A stretch of 64,000 bases of DNA from Nansenia antarctica (Eukaryota; Chordata; Actinopteri; Argentiniformes; Microstomatidae): NCBI GenBank assembly GCA_963989245.1, contig OZ022341.1, positions 54,175,496 through 54,239,495 on the forward strand, written 5' to 3'. Of the stretch, positions 50,580 to 61,047 are shown one piece after another. The position numbers and the translations under genes are program-made. Within the stretch, counting starts at the first letter, position 1. Each line of letters opens with the position of its first letter. The notes below the pieces were generated by a model. It saw only the letters and a program-made list of their open reading frames with translations, had not been told where the DNA came from and did not search any database.

Positions 50580-51026
50580 TTAATAGTAATCAACTAAAAC
50601 CTGTCTGCGATGGGACACTTCAATCATACTATCATATACCGCATAAATTATTAGATTGATGGTATTAGGCAGCGGGTTCCTGAAACGTGTCTCCAGGCGT
50701 ATGTTACCACTCTTGATCAATGATAGATGCTGACTATTATCCTCGTCAGGTGTCAGATTAAATGCATAAAGAGTGTACCCTCTCAGGAAATCGTTTCGAT
50801 CAATGGCCATAGCACTGTTCTTTAAATGTCTCCCTGTTGATAACACCAGTTGATAGAATTCACGAGTTACGCAACCATTAGGGAAGTCCGGTTGTAATGG
50901 TTTGGTGGGGAACTGGACACCGTCAACATATATTGCCAGATATTCTAGATTATAATTCTTAAAATTGAATGGGTTCTTGCCATAGTCGCCCGTAAAAGAG
51001 TCATTATCAACCATCGCTACCACCAC
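50580..51026 (-). CDS. Capsid-like fragment, unit 49
   Basis: Common protein sequence. Confidence 0.7.
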   Translation of the reverse strand: MVVAMVDNDSFTGDYGKNPFNFKNYNLEYLAIYVDGVQFPTKPLQPDFPNGCVTREFYQLVLSTGRHLKNSAMAIDRNDFLRGYTLYAFNLTPDEDNSQHLSLIKSGNIRLETRFRNPLPNTINLIIYAVYDSMIEVSHRRQVLVDYY

Positions 51027-51104
51027 AGACTATGTTATTGTTTGACTAAAACCCCTTGCTTGACTAAATAAAAATGATTGTAATGATACATGAACTCTGA
51101 TAAT

Positions 51105-51590
51105 TTATTTGACCAACATTTTATTGACTTGCACAATCTTACACAATTGTCTGAACATGTTGAACACAACTAAACACATTATGAACACACACACACACGG
51201 TTGCAACTTTTTCACAAAACGTGTTACCATTGTGTCATTTTTAAACAGATTAGAAGAATATTTAGATATCAACATATCATAGGTGATGCCTCTACACATG
51301 TGATTTAAGAAGTAGATACAGTGTTCACCACATGTGACCGATGTGACATCCTGAACTTGTTTGTCTGATAAATGTATCTCATCACATGACATGTTTAAAA
51401 AGTCATAAATCGATTTAGGAAATATTGAATGATTTGGAGCATTTCCAAAACTGTCAAAAAAACACCCAACTCTCTCCAATATATAAACTGCCAGCCAATG
51501 CTCTCCAGGCTGCTCAGAGGGGTGTGTGTTAATTATCATAGCACTAGGTCTTATTTGTAGAGGTTGCTGGGGCAGTTTATCACAAGCCAA
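51105..51590 (-). CDS. Adenain-like protease fragment, unit 49 (161-residue form)
   Basis: (AC)7 with private D26E, a conservative change five residues before the catalytic His. Confidence 0.78.
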   Translation of the reverse strand: MACDKLPQQPLQIRPSAMIINTHPSEQPGEHWLAVYILERVGCFFDSFGNAPNHSIFPKSIYDFLNMSCDEIHLSDKQVQDVTSVTCGEHCIYFLNHMCRGITYDMLISKYSSNLFKNDTMVTRFVKKLQPCVCVFIMCLVVFNMFRQLCKIVQVNKMLVK

Positions 51591-51626
51591 AACACCTGGC
51601 TGTCAGTTCCACAGTATTCATGATGC

Positions 51627-52073
51627 TTAATAGTAATCAACTAAAACCTGTCTGCGATGGGACACTTCAATCATACTATCATATACCGCATAAATTATTA
51701 GATTGATGGTATTAGGCAGCGGGTTCCTGAAACGTGTCTCCAGGCGTATGTTACCACTCTTGATCAATGATAGATGCTGACTATTATCCTCGTCAGGTGT
51801 CAGATTAAATGCATAAAGAGTGTACCCTCTCAGGAAATCGTTTCGATCAATGGCCATAGCACTGTTCTTTAAATGTCTCCCTGTTGATAACACCAGTTGA
51901 TAGAATTCACGAGTTACGCAACCATTAGGGAAGTCCGGTTGTAATGGTTTGGTGGGGAACTGGACACCGTCAACATATATTGCCAGATATTCTAGATTAT
52001 AATTCTTAAAATTGAATGGGTTCTTGCCATAGTCGCCCGTAAAAGAGTCATTATCAACCATCGCTACCACCAC
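51627..52073 (-). CDS. Capsid-like fragment, unit 50
   Basis: Common protein; spacer change near 52148 as in unit 47. Confidence 0.7.
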   Translation of the reverse strand: MVVAMVDNDSFTGDYGKNPFNFKNYNLEYLAIYVDGVQFPTKPLQPDFPNGCVTREFYQLVLSTGRHLKNSAMAIDRNDFLRGYTLYAFNLTPDEDNSQHLSLIKSGNIRLETRFRNPLPNTINLIIYAVYDSMIEVSHRRQVLVDYY

Positions 52074-52151
52074 AGACTATGTTATTGTTTGACTAAAACC
52101 CCTTGCTTGACTAAATAAAAATGATTGTAATGATACATGAACTCTGATCAT

Positions 52152-52637
52152 TTATTTGACCAACATTTTATTGACTTGCACAATCTTACACAATTGTCTG
52201 AACATGTTGAACACAACTAAACACATTATGAACACACACACACACGGTTGCAACTTTTTCACAAAACGTGTTACCATTGTGTCATTTTTAAACAGATTAG
52301 AAGAATATTTAGATATCAACATATCATAGGTGATGCCTCTACACATGTGATTTAAGAAGTAGATACAGTGTTCACCACATGTGACCGATGTGACATCCTG
52401 AACTTGTTTGTCTGATAAATGTATCTCATCACATGACATGTTTAAAAAGTCATAAATCGATTTAGGAAATATTGAATGATTTGGAGCATTTCCAAAACTG
52501 TCAAAAAAACACCCAACTCTCTCCAATATATAAACTGCCAGCCAATGCTCTCCAGGCTGGTCAGAGGGGTGTGTGTTAATTATCATAGCACTAGGTCTTA
52601 TTTGTAGAGGTTGCTGGGGCAGTTTATCACAAGCCAA
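52152..52637 (-). CDS. Adenain-like protease fragment, unit 50 (161-residue form)
   Basis: (AC)7; common core. Confidence 0.78.
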   Translation of the reverse strand: MACDKLPQQPLQIRPSAMIINTHPSDQPGEHWLAVYILERVGCFFDSFGNAPNHSIFPKSIYDFLNMSCDEIHLSDKQVQDVTSVTCGEHCIYFLNHMCRGITYDMLISKYSSNLFKNDTMVTRFVKKLQPCVCVFIMCLVVFNMFRQLCKIVQVNKMLVK

Positions 52638-52673
52638 AACACCTGGCTGTCAGTTCCACAGTATTCATGATGC

Positions 52674-53120
52674 TTAATAGTAATCAACTAAAACCTGTCT
52701 GCGATGGGACACTTCAATCATACTATCATATACCGCATAAATTATTAGATTGATGGTATTAGGCAGCGGGTTCCTGAAACGTGTCTCCAGGCGTATGTTA
52801 CCACTCTTGATCAATGATAGATGCTGACTATTATCCTCGTCAGGTGTCAGATTAAATGCATAAAGAGTGTACCCTCTCAGGAAATCGTTTCGATCAATGG
52901 CCATAGCACTGTTCTTTAAATGTCTCCCTGTTGATAACACCAGTTGATAGAATTCACGAGTTACGCAACCATTAGGGAAGTCCGGTTGTAATGGTTTGGT
53001 GGGGAACTGGACACCGTCAACATATATTGCCAGATATTCTAGATTATAATTCTTAAAATTGAATGGGTTCTTGCCATAGTCGCCCGTAAAAGAGTCATTA
53101 TCAACCATCGCTACCACCAC
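52674..53120 (-). CDS. Capsid-like fragment, unit 51
   Basis: Common protein sequence. Confidence 0.7.
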   Translation of the reverse strand: MVVAMVDNDSFTGDYGKNPFNFKNYNLEYLAIYVDGVQFPTKPLQPDFPNGCVTREFYQLVLSTGRHLKNSAMAIDRNDFLRGYTLYAFNLTPDEDNSQHLSLIKSGNIRLETRFRNPLPNTINLIIYAVYDSMIEVSHRRQVLVDYY

Positions 53121-53198
53121 AGACTATGTTATTGTTTGACTAAAACCCCTTGCTTGACTAAATAAAAATGATTGTAATGATACATGAACTCTGATAAT

Positions 53199-53686
53199 TT
53201 ATTTGACCAACATTTTATTGACTTGCACAATCTTACACAATTGTCTGAACATGTTGAACACAACTAAACACATTATGAACACACACACACACGGTTGCAA
53301 CTTTTTCACAAAACGTGTTACCATTGTGTCATTTTTAAACAGATTAGAAGAATATTTAGATATCAACATATCATAGGTGATGCCTCTACACATGTGATTT
53401 AAGAAGTAGATATACAGTGTTCACCACATGTGACCGATGTGACATCCTGAACTTGTTTGTCTGATAAATGTATCTCATCACATGACATGTTTAAAAAGTC
53501 ATAAATCGATTTAGGAAATATTGAATGATTTGGAGCATTTCCAAAACTGTCAAAAAAACACCCAACTCTCTCCAATATATAAACTGCCAGCCAATGCTCT
53601 CCAGGCTGGTCAGAGGGGTGTGTGTTAATTATCATAGCACTAGGTCTTATTTGTAGAGGTTGCTGGGGCAGTTTATCACAAGCCAA
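53199..53686 (-). pseudogene. Adenain-like protease fragment, unit 51, frameshifted by a TA insertion
   Basis: An extra TA at about 53409-53412 shifts the frame five codons after the catalytic Cys87, and the product ends at residue 95. The His, Asp, Gln and Cys positions survive, but the helix and strands after the nucleophile are lost. The 3' part stays open in its usual frame (53199-53393) with the (AC)7 tail. The unit is 1049 bp long because of this insertion, not because of an (AC)8 tract. Confidence 0.82.
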
Positions 53687-53722
53687 AACACCTGGCTGTC
53701 AGTTCCACAGTATTCATGATGC

Positions 53723-54169
53723 TTAATAGTAATCAACTAAAACCTGTCTGCGATGGGACACTTCAATCATACTATCATATACCGCATAAATTATTAGATT
53801 GATGGTATTAGGCAGCGGGTTCCTGAAACGTGTCTCCAGGCGTATGTTACCACTCTTGATCAATGATAGATGCTGACTATTATCCTCGTCAGGTGTCAGA
53901 TTAAATGCATAAAGAGTGTACCCTCTCAGGAAATCGTTTCGATCAATGGCCATAGCACTGTTCTTTAAATGTCTCCCTGTTGATAACACCAGTTGATAGA
54001 ATTCACGAGTTACGCAACCATTAGGGAAGTCCGGTTGTAATGGTTTGGTGGGGAACTGGACACCGTCAACATATATTGCCAGATATTCTAGATTATAATT
54101 CTTAAAATTGAATGGGTTCTTGCCATAGTCGCCCGTAAAAGAGTCATTATCAACCATCGCTACCACCAC
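53723..54169 (-). CDS. Capsid-like fragment, unit 52
   Basis: Common protein; spacer change near 54244 as in units 47 and 50. Confidence 0.7.
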   Translation of the reverse strand: MVVAMVDNDSFTGDYGKNPFNFKNYNLEYLAIYVDGVQFPTKPLQPDFPNGCVTREFYQLVLSTGRHLKNSAMAIDRNDFLRGYTLYAFNLTPDEDNSQHLSLIKSGNIRLETRFRNPLPNTINLIIYAVYDSMIEVSHRRQVLVDYY

Positions 54170-54247
54170 AGACTATGTTATTGTTTGACTAAAACCCCTT
54201 GCTTGACTAAATAAAAATGATTGTAATGATACATGAACTCTGATCAT

Positions 54248-54733
54248 TTATTTGACCAACATTTTATTGACTTGCACAATCTTACACAATTGTCTGAACA
54301 TGTTGAACACAACTAAACACATTATGAACACACACACACACGGTTGCAACTTTTTCACAAAACGTGTTACCATTGTGTCATTTTTAAACAGATTAGAAGA
54401 ATATTTAGATATCAACATATCATAGGTGATGCCTCTACACATGTGATTTAAGAAGTAGATACAGTGTTCACCACATGTGACCGATGTGACATCCTGAACT
54501 TGTTTGTCTGATAAATGTATCTCATCACATGACATGTTTAAAAAGTCATAAATCGATTTAGGAAATATTGAATGATTTGGAGCATTTCCAAAACTGTCAA
54601 AAAAACACCCAACTCTCTCCAATATATAAACTGCCAGCCAATGCTCTCCAGGCTGGTCAGAGGGGTGTGTGTTAATTATCATAGCACTAGGTCTTATTTG
54701 TAGAGGTTGCTGGGGCAGTTTATCACAAGCCAA
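54248..54733 (-). CDS. Adenain-like protease fragment, unit 52 (161-residue form)
   Basis: (AC)7; common core. Confidence 0.78.
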   Translation of the reverse strand: MACDKLPQQPLQIRPSAMIINTHPSDQPGEHWLAVYILERVGCFFDSFGNAPNHSIFPKSIYDFLNMSCDEIHLSDKQVQDVTSVTCGEHCIYFLNHMCRGITYDMLISKYSSNLFKNDTMVTRFVKKLQPCVCVFIMCLVVFNMFRQLCKIVQVNKMLVK

Positions 54734-54769
54734 AACACCTGGCTGTCAGTTCCACAGTATTCATGATGC

Positions 54770-55216
54770 TTAATAGTAATCAACTAAAACCTGTCTGCGA
54801 TGGGACACTTCAATCATACTATCATATACCGCATAAATTATTAGATTGATGGTATTAGGCAGCGGGTTCCTGAAACGTGTCTCCAGGCGTATGTTACCAC
54901 TCTTGATCAATGATAGATGCTGACTATTATCCTCGTCAGGTGTCAGATTAAATGCATAAAGAGTGTACCCTCTCAGGAAATCGTTTCGATCAATGGCCAT
55001 AGCACTGTTCTTTAAATGTCTCCCTGTTGATAACACCAGTTGATAGAATTCACGAGTTACGCAACCATTAGGGAAGTCCGGTTGTAATGGTTTGGTGGGG
55101 AACTGGACACCGTCAACATATATTGCCAGATATTCTAGATTATAATTCTTAAAATTGAATGGGTTCTTGCCATAGTCGCCCGTAAAAGAGTCATTATCAA
55201 CCATCGCTACCACCAC
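54770..55216 (-). CDS. Capsid-like fragment, unit 53
   Basis: Common protein sequence. Confidence 0.7.
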   Translation of the reverse strand: MVVAMVDNDSFTGDYGKNPFNFKNYNLEYLAIYVDGVQFPTKPLQPDFPNGCVTREFYQLVLSTGRHLKNSAMAIDRNDFLRGYTLYAFNLTPDEDNSQHLSLIKSGNIRLETRFRNPLPNTINLIIYAVYDSMIEVSHRRQVLVDYY

Positions 55217-55328
55217 AGACTATGTTATTGTTTGACTAAAACCCCTTGCTTGACTAAATAAAAATGATTGTAATGATACATGAACTCTGATAATTTATTT
55301 GACCAACATTTTATTGACTTGCACAATC

Positions 55329-55778
55329 TTACACAATTGTCTGAACATGTTGAACACAACTAAACACATTATGAACACACACACACGGTTGCAACTTTTT
55401 CACAAAACGTGTTACCATTGTGTCATTTTTAAACAGATTAGAAGAATATTTAGATATCAACATATCATAGGTGATGCCTCTACACATGTGATTTAAGAAG
55501 TAGATACAGTGTTCACCACATGTGACCGATGTGACATCCTGAACTTGTTTGTCTGATAAATGTATCTCATCACATGACATGTTTAAAAAGTCATAAATCG
55601 ATTTAGGAAATATTGAATGATTTGGAGCATTTCCAAAACTGTCAAAAAAACACCCAACTCTCTCCAATATATAAACTGCCAGCCAATGCTCTCCAGGCTG
55701 GTCAGAGGGGTGTGTGTTAATTATCATAGCACTAGGTCTTATTTGTAGAGGTTGCTGGGGCAGTTTATCACAAGCCAA
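55329..55778 (-). CDS. Adenain-like protease fragment, unit 53 (149-residue form)
   Basis: (AC)6; common core. Confidence 0.78.
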   Translation of the reverse strand: MACDKLPQQPLQIRPSAMIINTHPSDQPGEHWLAVYILERVGCFFDSFGNAPNHSIFPKSIYDFLNMSCDEIHLSDKQVQDVTSVTCGEHCIYFLNHMCRGITYDMLISKYSSNLFKNDTMVTRFVKKLQPCVCVHNVFSCVQHVQTIV

Positions 55779-55814
55779 AACACCTGGCTGTCAGTTCCAC
55801 AGTATTCATGATGC

Positions 55815-56261
55815 TTAATAGTAATCAACTAAAACCTGTCTGCGATGGGACACTTCAATCATACTATCATATACCGCATAAATTATTAGATTGATGGTAT
55901 TAGGCAGCGGGTTCCTGAAACGTGTCTCCAGGCGTATGTTACCACTCTTGATCAATGATAGATGCTGACTATTATCCTCGTCAGGTGTCAGATTAAATGC
56001 ATAAAGAGTGTACCCTCTCAGGAAATCGTTTCGATCAATGGCCATAGCACTGTTCTTTAAATGTCTCCCTGTTGATAACACCAGTTGATAGAATACACGA
56101 GTTACGCAACCATTAGGGAAGTCCGGTTGTAATGGTTTGGTGGGGAACTGGACACCGTCAACATATATTGCCAGATATTCTAGATTATAATTCTTAAAAT
56201 TGAATGGGTTCTTGCCATAGTCGCCCGTAAAAGAGTCATTATCAACCATCGCTACCACCAC
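55815..56261 (-). CDS. Capsid-like fragment, unit 54
   Basis: E56V but with T at the spacer marker, unlike the unit 21 haplotype. First of four consecutive E56V units. Confidence 0.7.
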   Translation of the reverse strand: MVVAMVDNDSFTGDYGKNPFNFKNYNLEYLAIYVDGVQFPTKPLQPDFPNGCVTRVFYQLVLSTGRHLKNSAMAIDRNDFLRGYTLYAFNLTPDEDNSQHLSLIKSGNIRLETRFRNPLPNTINLIIYAVYDSMIEVSHRRQVLVDYY

Positions 56262-56339
56262 AGACTATGTTATTGTTTGACTAAAACCCCTTGCTTGACT
56301 AAATAAAAATGATTGTAATGATACATGAACTCTGATAAT

Positions 56340-56825
56340 TTATTTGACCAACATTTTATTGACTTGCACAATCTTACACAATTGTCTGAACATGTTGAAC
56401 ACAACTAAACACATTATGAACACACACACACACGGTTGCAACTTTTTCACAAAACGTGTTACCATTGTGTCATTTTTAAACAGATTAGAAGAATATTTAG
56501 ATATCAACATATCATAGGTGATGCCTCTACACATGTGATTTAAGAAGTAGATACAGTGTTCACCACATGTGACCGATGTGACATCCTGAACTTGTTTGTC
56601 TGATAAATGTATCTCATCACATGACATGTTTAAAAAGTCATAAATCGATTTAGGAAATATTGAATGATTTGGAGCATTTCCAAAACTGTCAAAAAAACAC
56701 CCAACTCTCTCCAATATATAAACTGCCAGCCAATGCTCTCCAGGCTGGTCAGAGGGGTGTGTGTTAATTATCATAGCACTAGGTCTTATTTGTAGAGGTT
56801 GCTGGGGCAGTTTATCACAAGCCAA
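56340..56825 (-). CDS. Adenain-like protease fragment, unit 54 (161-residue form)
   Basis: (AC)7; Asp63 retained. Confidence 0.78.
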   Translation of the reverse strand: MACDKLPQQPLQIRPSAMIINTHPSDQPGEHWLAVYILERVGCFFDSFGNAPNHSIFPKSIYDFLNMSCDEIHLSDKQVQDVTSVTCGEHCIYFLNHMCRGITYDMLISKYSSNLFKNDTMVTRFVKKLQPCVCVFIMCLVVFNMFRQLCKIVQVNKMLVK

Positions 56826-56861
56826 AACACCTGGCTGTCAGTTCCACAGTATTCATGATGC

Positions 56862-57308
56862 TTAATAGTAATCAACTAAAACCTGTCTGCGATGGGACAC
56901 TTCAATCATACTATCATATACCGCATAAATTATTAGATTGATGGTATTAGGCAGCGGGTTCCTGAAACGTGTCTCCAGGCGTATGTTACCACTCTTGATC
57001 AATGATAGATGCTGACTATTATCCTCGTCAGGTGTCAGATTAAATGCATAAAGAGTGTACCCTCTCAGGAAATCGTTTCGATCAATGGCCATAGCACTGT
57101 TCTTTAAATGTCTCCCTGTTGATAACACCAGTTGATAGAATACACGAGTTACGCAACCATTAGGGAAGTCCGGTTGTAATGGTTTGGTGGGGAACTGGAC
57201 ACCGTCAACATATATTGCCAGATATTCTAGATTATAATTCTTAAAATTGAATGGGTTCTTGCCATAGTCGCCCGTAAAAGAGTCATTATCAACCATCGCT
57301 ACCACCAC
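56862..57308 (-). CDS. Capsid-like fragment, unit 55
   Basis: E56V, T marker. Confidence 0.7.
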   Translation of the reverse strand: MVVAMVDNDSFTGDYGKNPFNFKNYNLEYLAIYVDGVQFPTKPLQPDFPNGCVTRVFYQLVLSTGRHLKNSAMAIDRNDFLRGYTLYAFNLTPDEDNSQHLSLIKSGNIRLETRFRNPLPNTINLIIYAVYDSMIEVSHRRQVLVDYY

Positions 57309-57386
57309 AGACTATGTTATTGTTTGACTAAAACCCCTTGCTTGACTAAATAAAAATGATTGTAATGATACATGAACTCTGATAAT

Positions 57387-57872
57387 TTATTTGACCAACA
57401 TTTTATTGACTTGCACAATCTTACACAATTGTCTGAACATGTTGAACACAACTAAACACATTATGAACACACACACACACGGTTGCAACTTTTTCACAAA
57501 ACGTGTTACCATTGTGTCATTTTTAAACAGATTAGAAGAATATTTAGATATCAACATATCATAGGTGATGCCTCTACACATGTGATTTAAGAAGTAGATA
57601 CAGTGTTCACCACATGTGACCGATGTGACATCCTGAACTTGTTTGTCTGATAAATGTATCTCATCACATGACATGTTTAAAAAGTCATAAATCGATTTAG
57701 GAAATATTGAATGATTTGGAGCATTTCCAAAACTGTCAAAAAAACACCCAACTCTCTCCAATATATAAACTGCCAGCCAATGCTCTCCAGGCTGGTCAGA
57801 GGGGTGTGTGTTAATTATCATAGCACTAGGTCTTATTTGTAGAGGTTGCTGGGGCAGTTTATCACAAGCCAA
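57387..57872 (-). CDS. Adenain-like protease fragment, unit 55 (161-residue form)
   Basis: (AC)7; Asp63 retained. Confidence 0.78.
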   Translation of the reverse strand: MACDKLPQQPLQIRPSAMIINTHPSDQPGEHWLAVYILERVGCFFDSFGNAPNHSIFPKSIYDFLNMSCDEIHLSDKQVQDVTSVTCGEHCIYFLNHMCRGITYDMLISKYSSNLFKNDTMVTRFVKKLQPCVCVFIMCLVVFNMFRQLCKIVQVNKMLVK

Positions 57873-57908
57873 AACACCTGGCTGTCAGTTCCACAGTATT
57901 CATGATGC

Positions 57909-58355
57909 TTAATAGTAATCAACTAAAACCTGTCTGCGATGGGACACTTCAATCATACTATCATATACCGCATAAATTATTAGATTGATGGTATTAGGCA
58001 GCGGGTTCCTGAAACGTGTCTCCAGGCGTATGTTACCACTCTTGATCAATGATAGATGCTGACTATTATCCTCGTCAGGTGTCAGATTAAATGCATAAAG
58101 AGTGTACCCTCTCAGGAAATCGTTTCGATCAATGGCCATAACACTGTTCTTTAAATGTCTCCCTGTTGATAACACCAGTTGATAGAATACACGAGTTACG
58201 CAACCATTAGGGAAGTCCGGTTGTAATGGTTTGGTGGGGAACTGGACACCGTCAACATATATTGCCAGATATTCTAGATTATAATTCTTAAAATTGAATG
58301 GGTTCTTGCCATAGTCGCCCGTAAAAGAGTCATTATCAACCATCGCTACCACCAC
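57909..58355 (-). CDS. Capsid-like fragment, unit 56
   Basis: E56V with private A72V. Confidence 0.7.
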   Translation of the reverse strand: MVVAMVDNDSFTGDYGKNPFNFKNYNLEYLAIYVDGVQFPTKPLQPDFPNGCVTRVFYQLVLSTGRHLKNSVMAIDRNDFLRGYTLYAFNLTPDEDNSQHLSLIKSGNIRLETRFRNPLPNTINLIIYAVYDSMIEVSHRRQVLVDYY

Positions 58356-58433
58356 AGACTATGTTATTGTTTGACTAAAACCCCTTGCTTGACTAAATAA
58401 AAATGATTGTAATGATACATGAACTCTGATAAT

Positions 58434-58919
58434 TTATTTGACCAACATTTTATTGACTTGCACAATCTTACACAATTGTCTGAACATGTTGAACACAACT
58501 AAACACATTATGAACACACACACACACGGTTGCAACTTTTTCACAAAACGTGTTACCATTGTGTCATTTTTAAACAGATTAGAAGAATATTTAGATATCA
58601 ACATATCATAGGTGATGCCTCTACACATGTGATTTAAGAAGTAGATACAGTGTTCACCACATGTGACCGATGTGACATCCTGAACTTGTTTGTCTGATAA
58701 ATGTATCTCATCACATGACATGTTTAAAAAGTCATAAATCGATTTAGGAAATATTGAATGATTTGGAGCATTTCCAAAACTGTCAAAAAAACACCCAACT
58801 CTCTCCAATATATAAACTGCCAGCCAATGCTCTCCAGGCTGGTCAGAGGGGTGTGTGTTAATTATCATAGCACTAGGTCTTATTTGTAGAGGTTGCTGGG
58901 GCAGTTTATCACAAGCCAA
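58434..58919 (-). CDS. Adenain-like protease fragment, unit 56 (161-residue form)
   Basis: (AC)7; Asp63 retained. Confidence 0.78.
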   Translation of the reverse strand: MACDKLPQQPLQIRPSAMIINTHPSDQPGEHWLAVYILERVGCFFDSFGNAPNHSIFPKSIYDFLNMSCDEIHLSDKQVQDVTSVTCGEHCIYFLNHMCRGITYDMLISKYSSNLFKNDTMVTRFVKKLQPCVCVFIMCLVVFNMFRQLCKIVQVNKMLVK

Positions 58920-58955
58920 AACACCTGGCTGTCAGTTCCACAGTATTCATGATGC

Positions 58956-59402
58956 TTAATAGTAATCAACTAAAACCTGTCTGCGATGGGACACTTCAAT
59001 CATACTATCATATACCGCATAAATTATTAGATTGATGGTATTAGGCAGCGGGTTCCTGAAACGTGTCTCCAGGCGTATGTTACCACTCTTGATCAATGAT
59101 AGATGCTGACTATTATCCTCGTCAGGTGTCAGATTAAATGCATAAAGAGTGTACCCTCTCAGGAAATCGTTTCGATCAATGGCCATAGCACTGTTCTTTA
59201 AATGTCTCCCTGTTGATAACACCAGTTGATAGAATACACGAGTTACGCAACCATTAGGGAAGTCCGGTTGTAATGGTTTGGTGGGGAACTGGACACCGTC
59301 AACATATATTGCCAGATATTCTAGATTATAATTCTTAAAATTGAATGGGTTCTTGCCATAGTCGCCCGTAAAAGAGTCATTATCAACCATCGCTACCACC
59401 AC
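58956..59402 (-). CDS. Capsid-like fragment, unit 57
   Basis: E56V, T marker; last of the run. Confidence 0.7.
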   Translation of the reverse strand: MVVAMVDNDSFTGDYGKNPFNFKNYNLEYLAIYVDGVQFPTKPLQPDFPNGCVTRVFYQLVLSTGRHLKNSAMAIDRNDFLRGYTLYAFNLTPDEDNSQHLSLIKSGNIRLETRFRNPLPNTINLIIYAVYDSMIEVSHRRQVLVDYY

Positions 59403-59480
59403 AGACTATGTTATTGTTTGACTAAAACCCCTTGCTTGACTAAATAAAAATGATTGTAATGATACATGAACTCTGATAAT

Positions 59481-59966
59481 TTATTTGACCAACATTTTAT
59501 TGACTTGCACAATCTTACACAATTGTCTGAACATGTTGAACACAACTAAACACATTATGAACACACACACACACGGTTGCAACTTTTTCACAAAACGTGT
59601 TACCATTGTGTCATTTTTAAACAGATTAGAAGAATATTTAGATATCAACATATCATAGGTGATGCCTCTACACATGTGATTTAAGAAGTAGATACAGTGT
59701 TCACCACATGTGACCGATGTGACATCCTGAACTTGTTTGTCTGATAAATGTATCTCATCACATGACATGTTTAAAAAGTAATAAATCGATTTAGGAAATA
59801 TTGAATGATTTGGAGCATTTCCAAAACTGTCAAAAAAACACCCAACTCTCTCCAATATATAAACTGCCAGCCAATGCTCTCCAGGCTGGTCAGAGGGGTG
59901 TGTGTTAATTATCATAGCACTAGGTCTTATTTGTAGAGGTTGCTGGGGCAGTTTATCACAAGCCAA
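59481..59966 (-). CDS. Adenain-like protease fragment, unit 57 (161-residue form)
   Basis: (AC)7 with D63Y, the only D63Y right of unit 41. Confidence 0.78.
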   Translation of the reverse strand: MACDKLPQQPLQIRPSAMIINTHPSDQPGEHWLAVYILERVGCFFDSFGNAPNHSIFPKSIYYFLNMSCDEIHLSDKQVQDVTSVTCGEHCIYFLNHMCRGITYDMLISKYSSNLFKNDTMVTRFVKKLQPCVCVFIMCLVVFNMFRQLCKIVQVNKMLVK

Positions 59967-60002
59967 AACACCTGGCTGTCAGTTCCACAGTATTCATGAT
60001 GC

Positions 60003-60449
60003 TTAATAGTAATCAACTAAAACCGGTCTGCGATGGGACACTTCAATCATACTATCATATACCGCATAAATTATTAGATTGATGGTATTAGGCAGCGGGT
60101 TCCTGAAACGTGTCTCCAGGCGTATGTTACCACTCTTGATCAATGATAGATGCTGACTATTATCCTCGTCAGGTGTCAGATTAAATGCATAAAGAGTGTA
60201 CCCTCTCAGGAAATCGTTTCGATCAATGGCCATAGCACTGTTCTTTAAATGTCTCCCTGTTGATAACACCAGTTGATAGAATTCACGAGTTACGCAACCA
60301 TTAGGGAAGTCCGGTTGTAATGGTTTGGTGGGGAACTGGACACCGTCAACATATATTGCCAGATATTCTAGATTATAATTCTTAAAATTGAATGGGTTCT
60401 TGCCATAGTCGCCCGTAAAAGAGTCATTATCAACCATCGCTACCACCAC
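60003..60449 (-). CDS. Capsid-like fragment, unit 58
   Basis: Private Q142P near the C-terminus, where proline would break the last strand. Confidence 0.7.
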   Translation of the reverse strand: MVVAMVDNDSFTGDYGKNPFNFKNYNLEYLAIYVDGVQFPTKPLQPDFPNGCVTREFYQLVLSTGRHLKNSAMAIDRNDFLRGYTLYAFNLTPDEDNSQHLSLIKSGNIRLETRFRNPLPNTINLIIYAVYDSMIEVSHRRPVLVDYY

Positions 60450-60561
60450 AGACTATGTTATTGTTTGACTAAAACCCCTTGCTTGACTAAATAAAAATGA
60501 TTGTAATGATACATGAACTCTGATAATTTATTTGACCAACATTTTATTGACTTGCACAATC

Positions 60562-61011
60562 TTACACAATTGTCTGAACATGTTGAACACAACTAAACAC
60601 ATTATGAACACACACACACGGTTGCAACTTTTTCACAAAACGTGTTACCATTGTGTCATTTTTAAACAGATTAGAAGAATATTTAGATATCAACATATCA
60701 TAGGTGATGCCTCTACACATGTGATTTAAGAAGTAGATACAGTGTTCACCACATGTGACCGATGTGACATCCTGAACTTGTTTGTCTGATAAATGTATCT
60801 CATCACATGACATGTTTAAAAAGTCATAAATCGATTTAGGAAATATTGAATGATTTGGAGCATTTCCAAAACTGTCAAAAAAACACCCAACTCTCTCCAA
60901 TTTATAAACTGCCAGCCAATGCTCTCCAGGCTGGTCAGAGGGGTGTGTGTTAATTATCATAGCACTAGGTCTTATTTGTAGAGGTTGCTGGGGCAGTTTA
61001 TCACAAGCCAA
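60562..61011 (-). CDS. Adenain-like protease fragment, unit 58 (149-residue form)
   Basis: (AC)6 with I37K, as in unit 45, 13,609 bp to the left. Confidence 0.78.
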   Translation of the reverse strand: MACDKLPQQPLQIRPSAMIINTHPSDQPGEHWLAVYKLERVGCFFDSFGNAPNHSIFPKSIYDFLNMSCDEIHLSDKQVQDVTSVTCGEHCIYFLNHMCRGITYDMLISKYSSNLFKNDTMVTRFVKKLQPCVCVHNVFSCVQHVQTIV

Positions 61012-61047
61012 AACACCTGGCTGTCAGTTCCACAGTATTCATGATGC

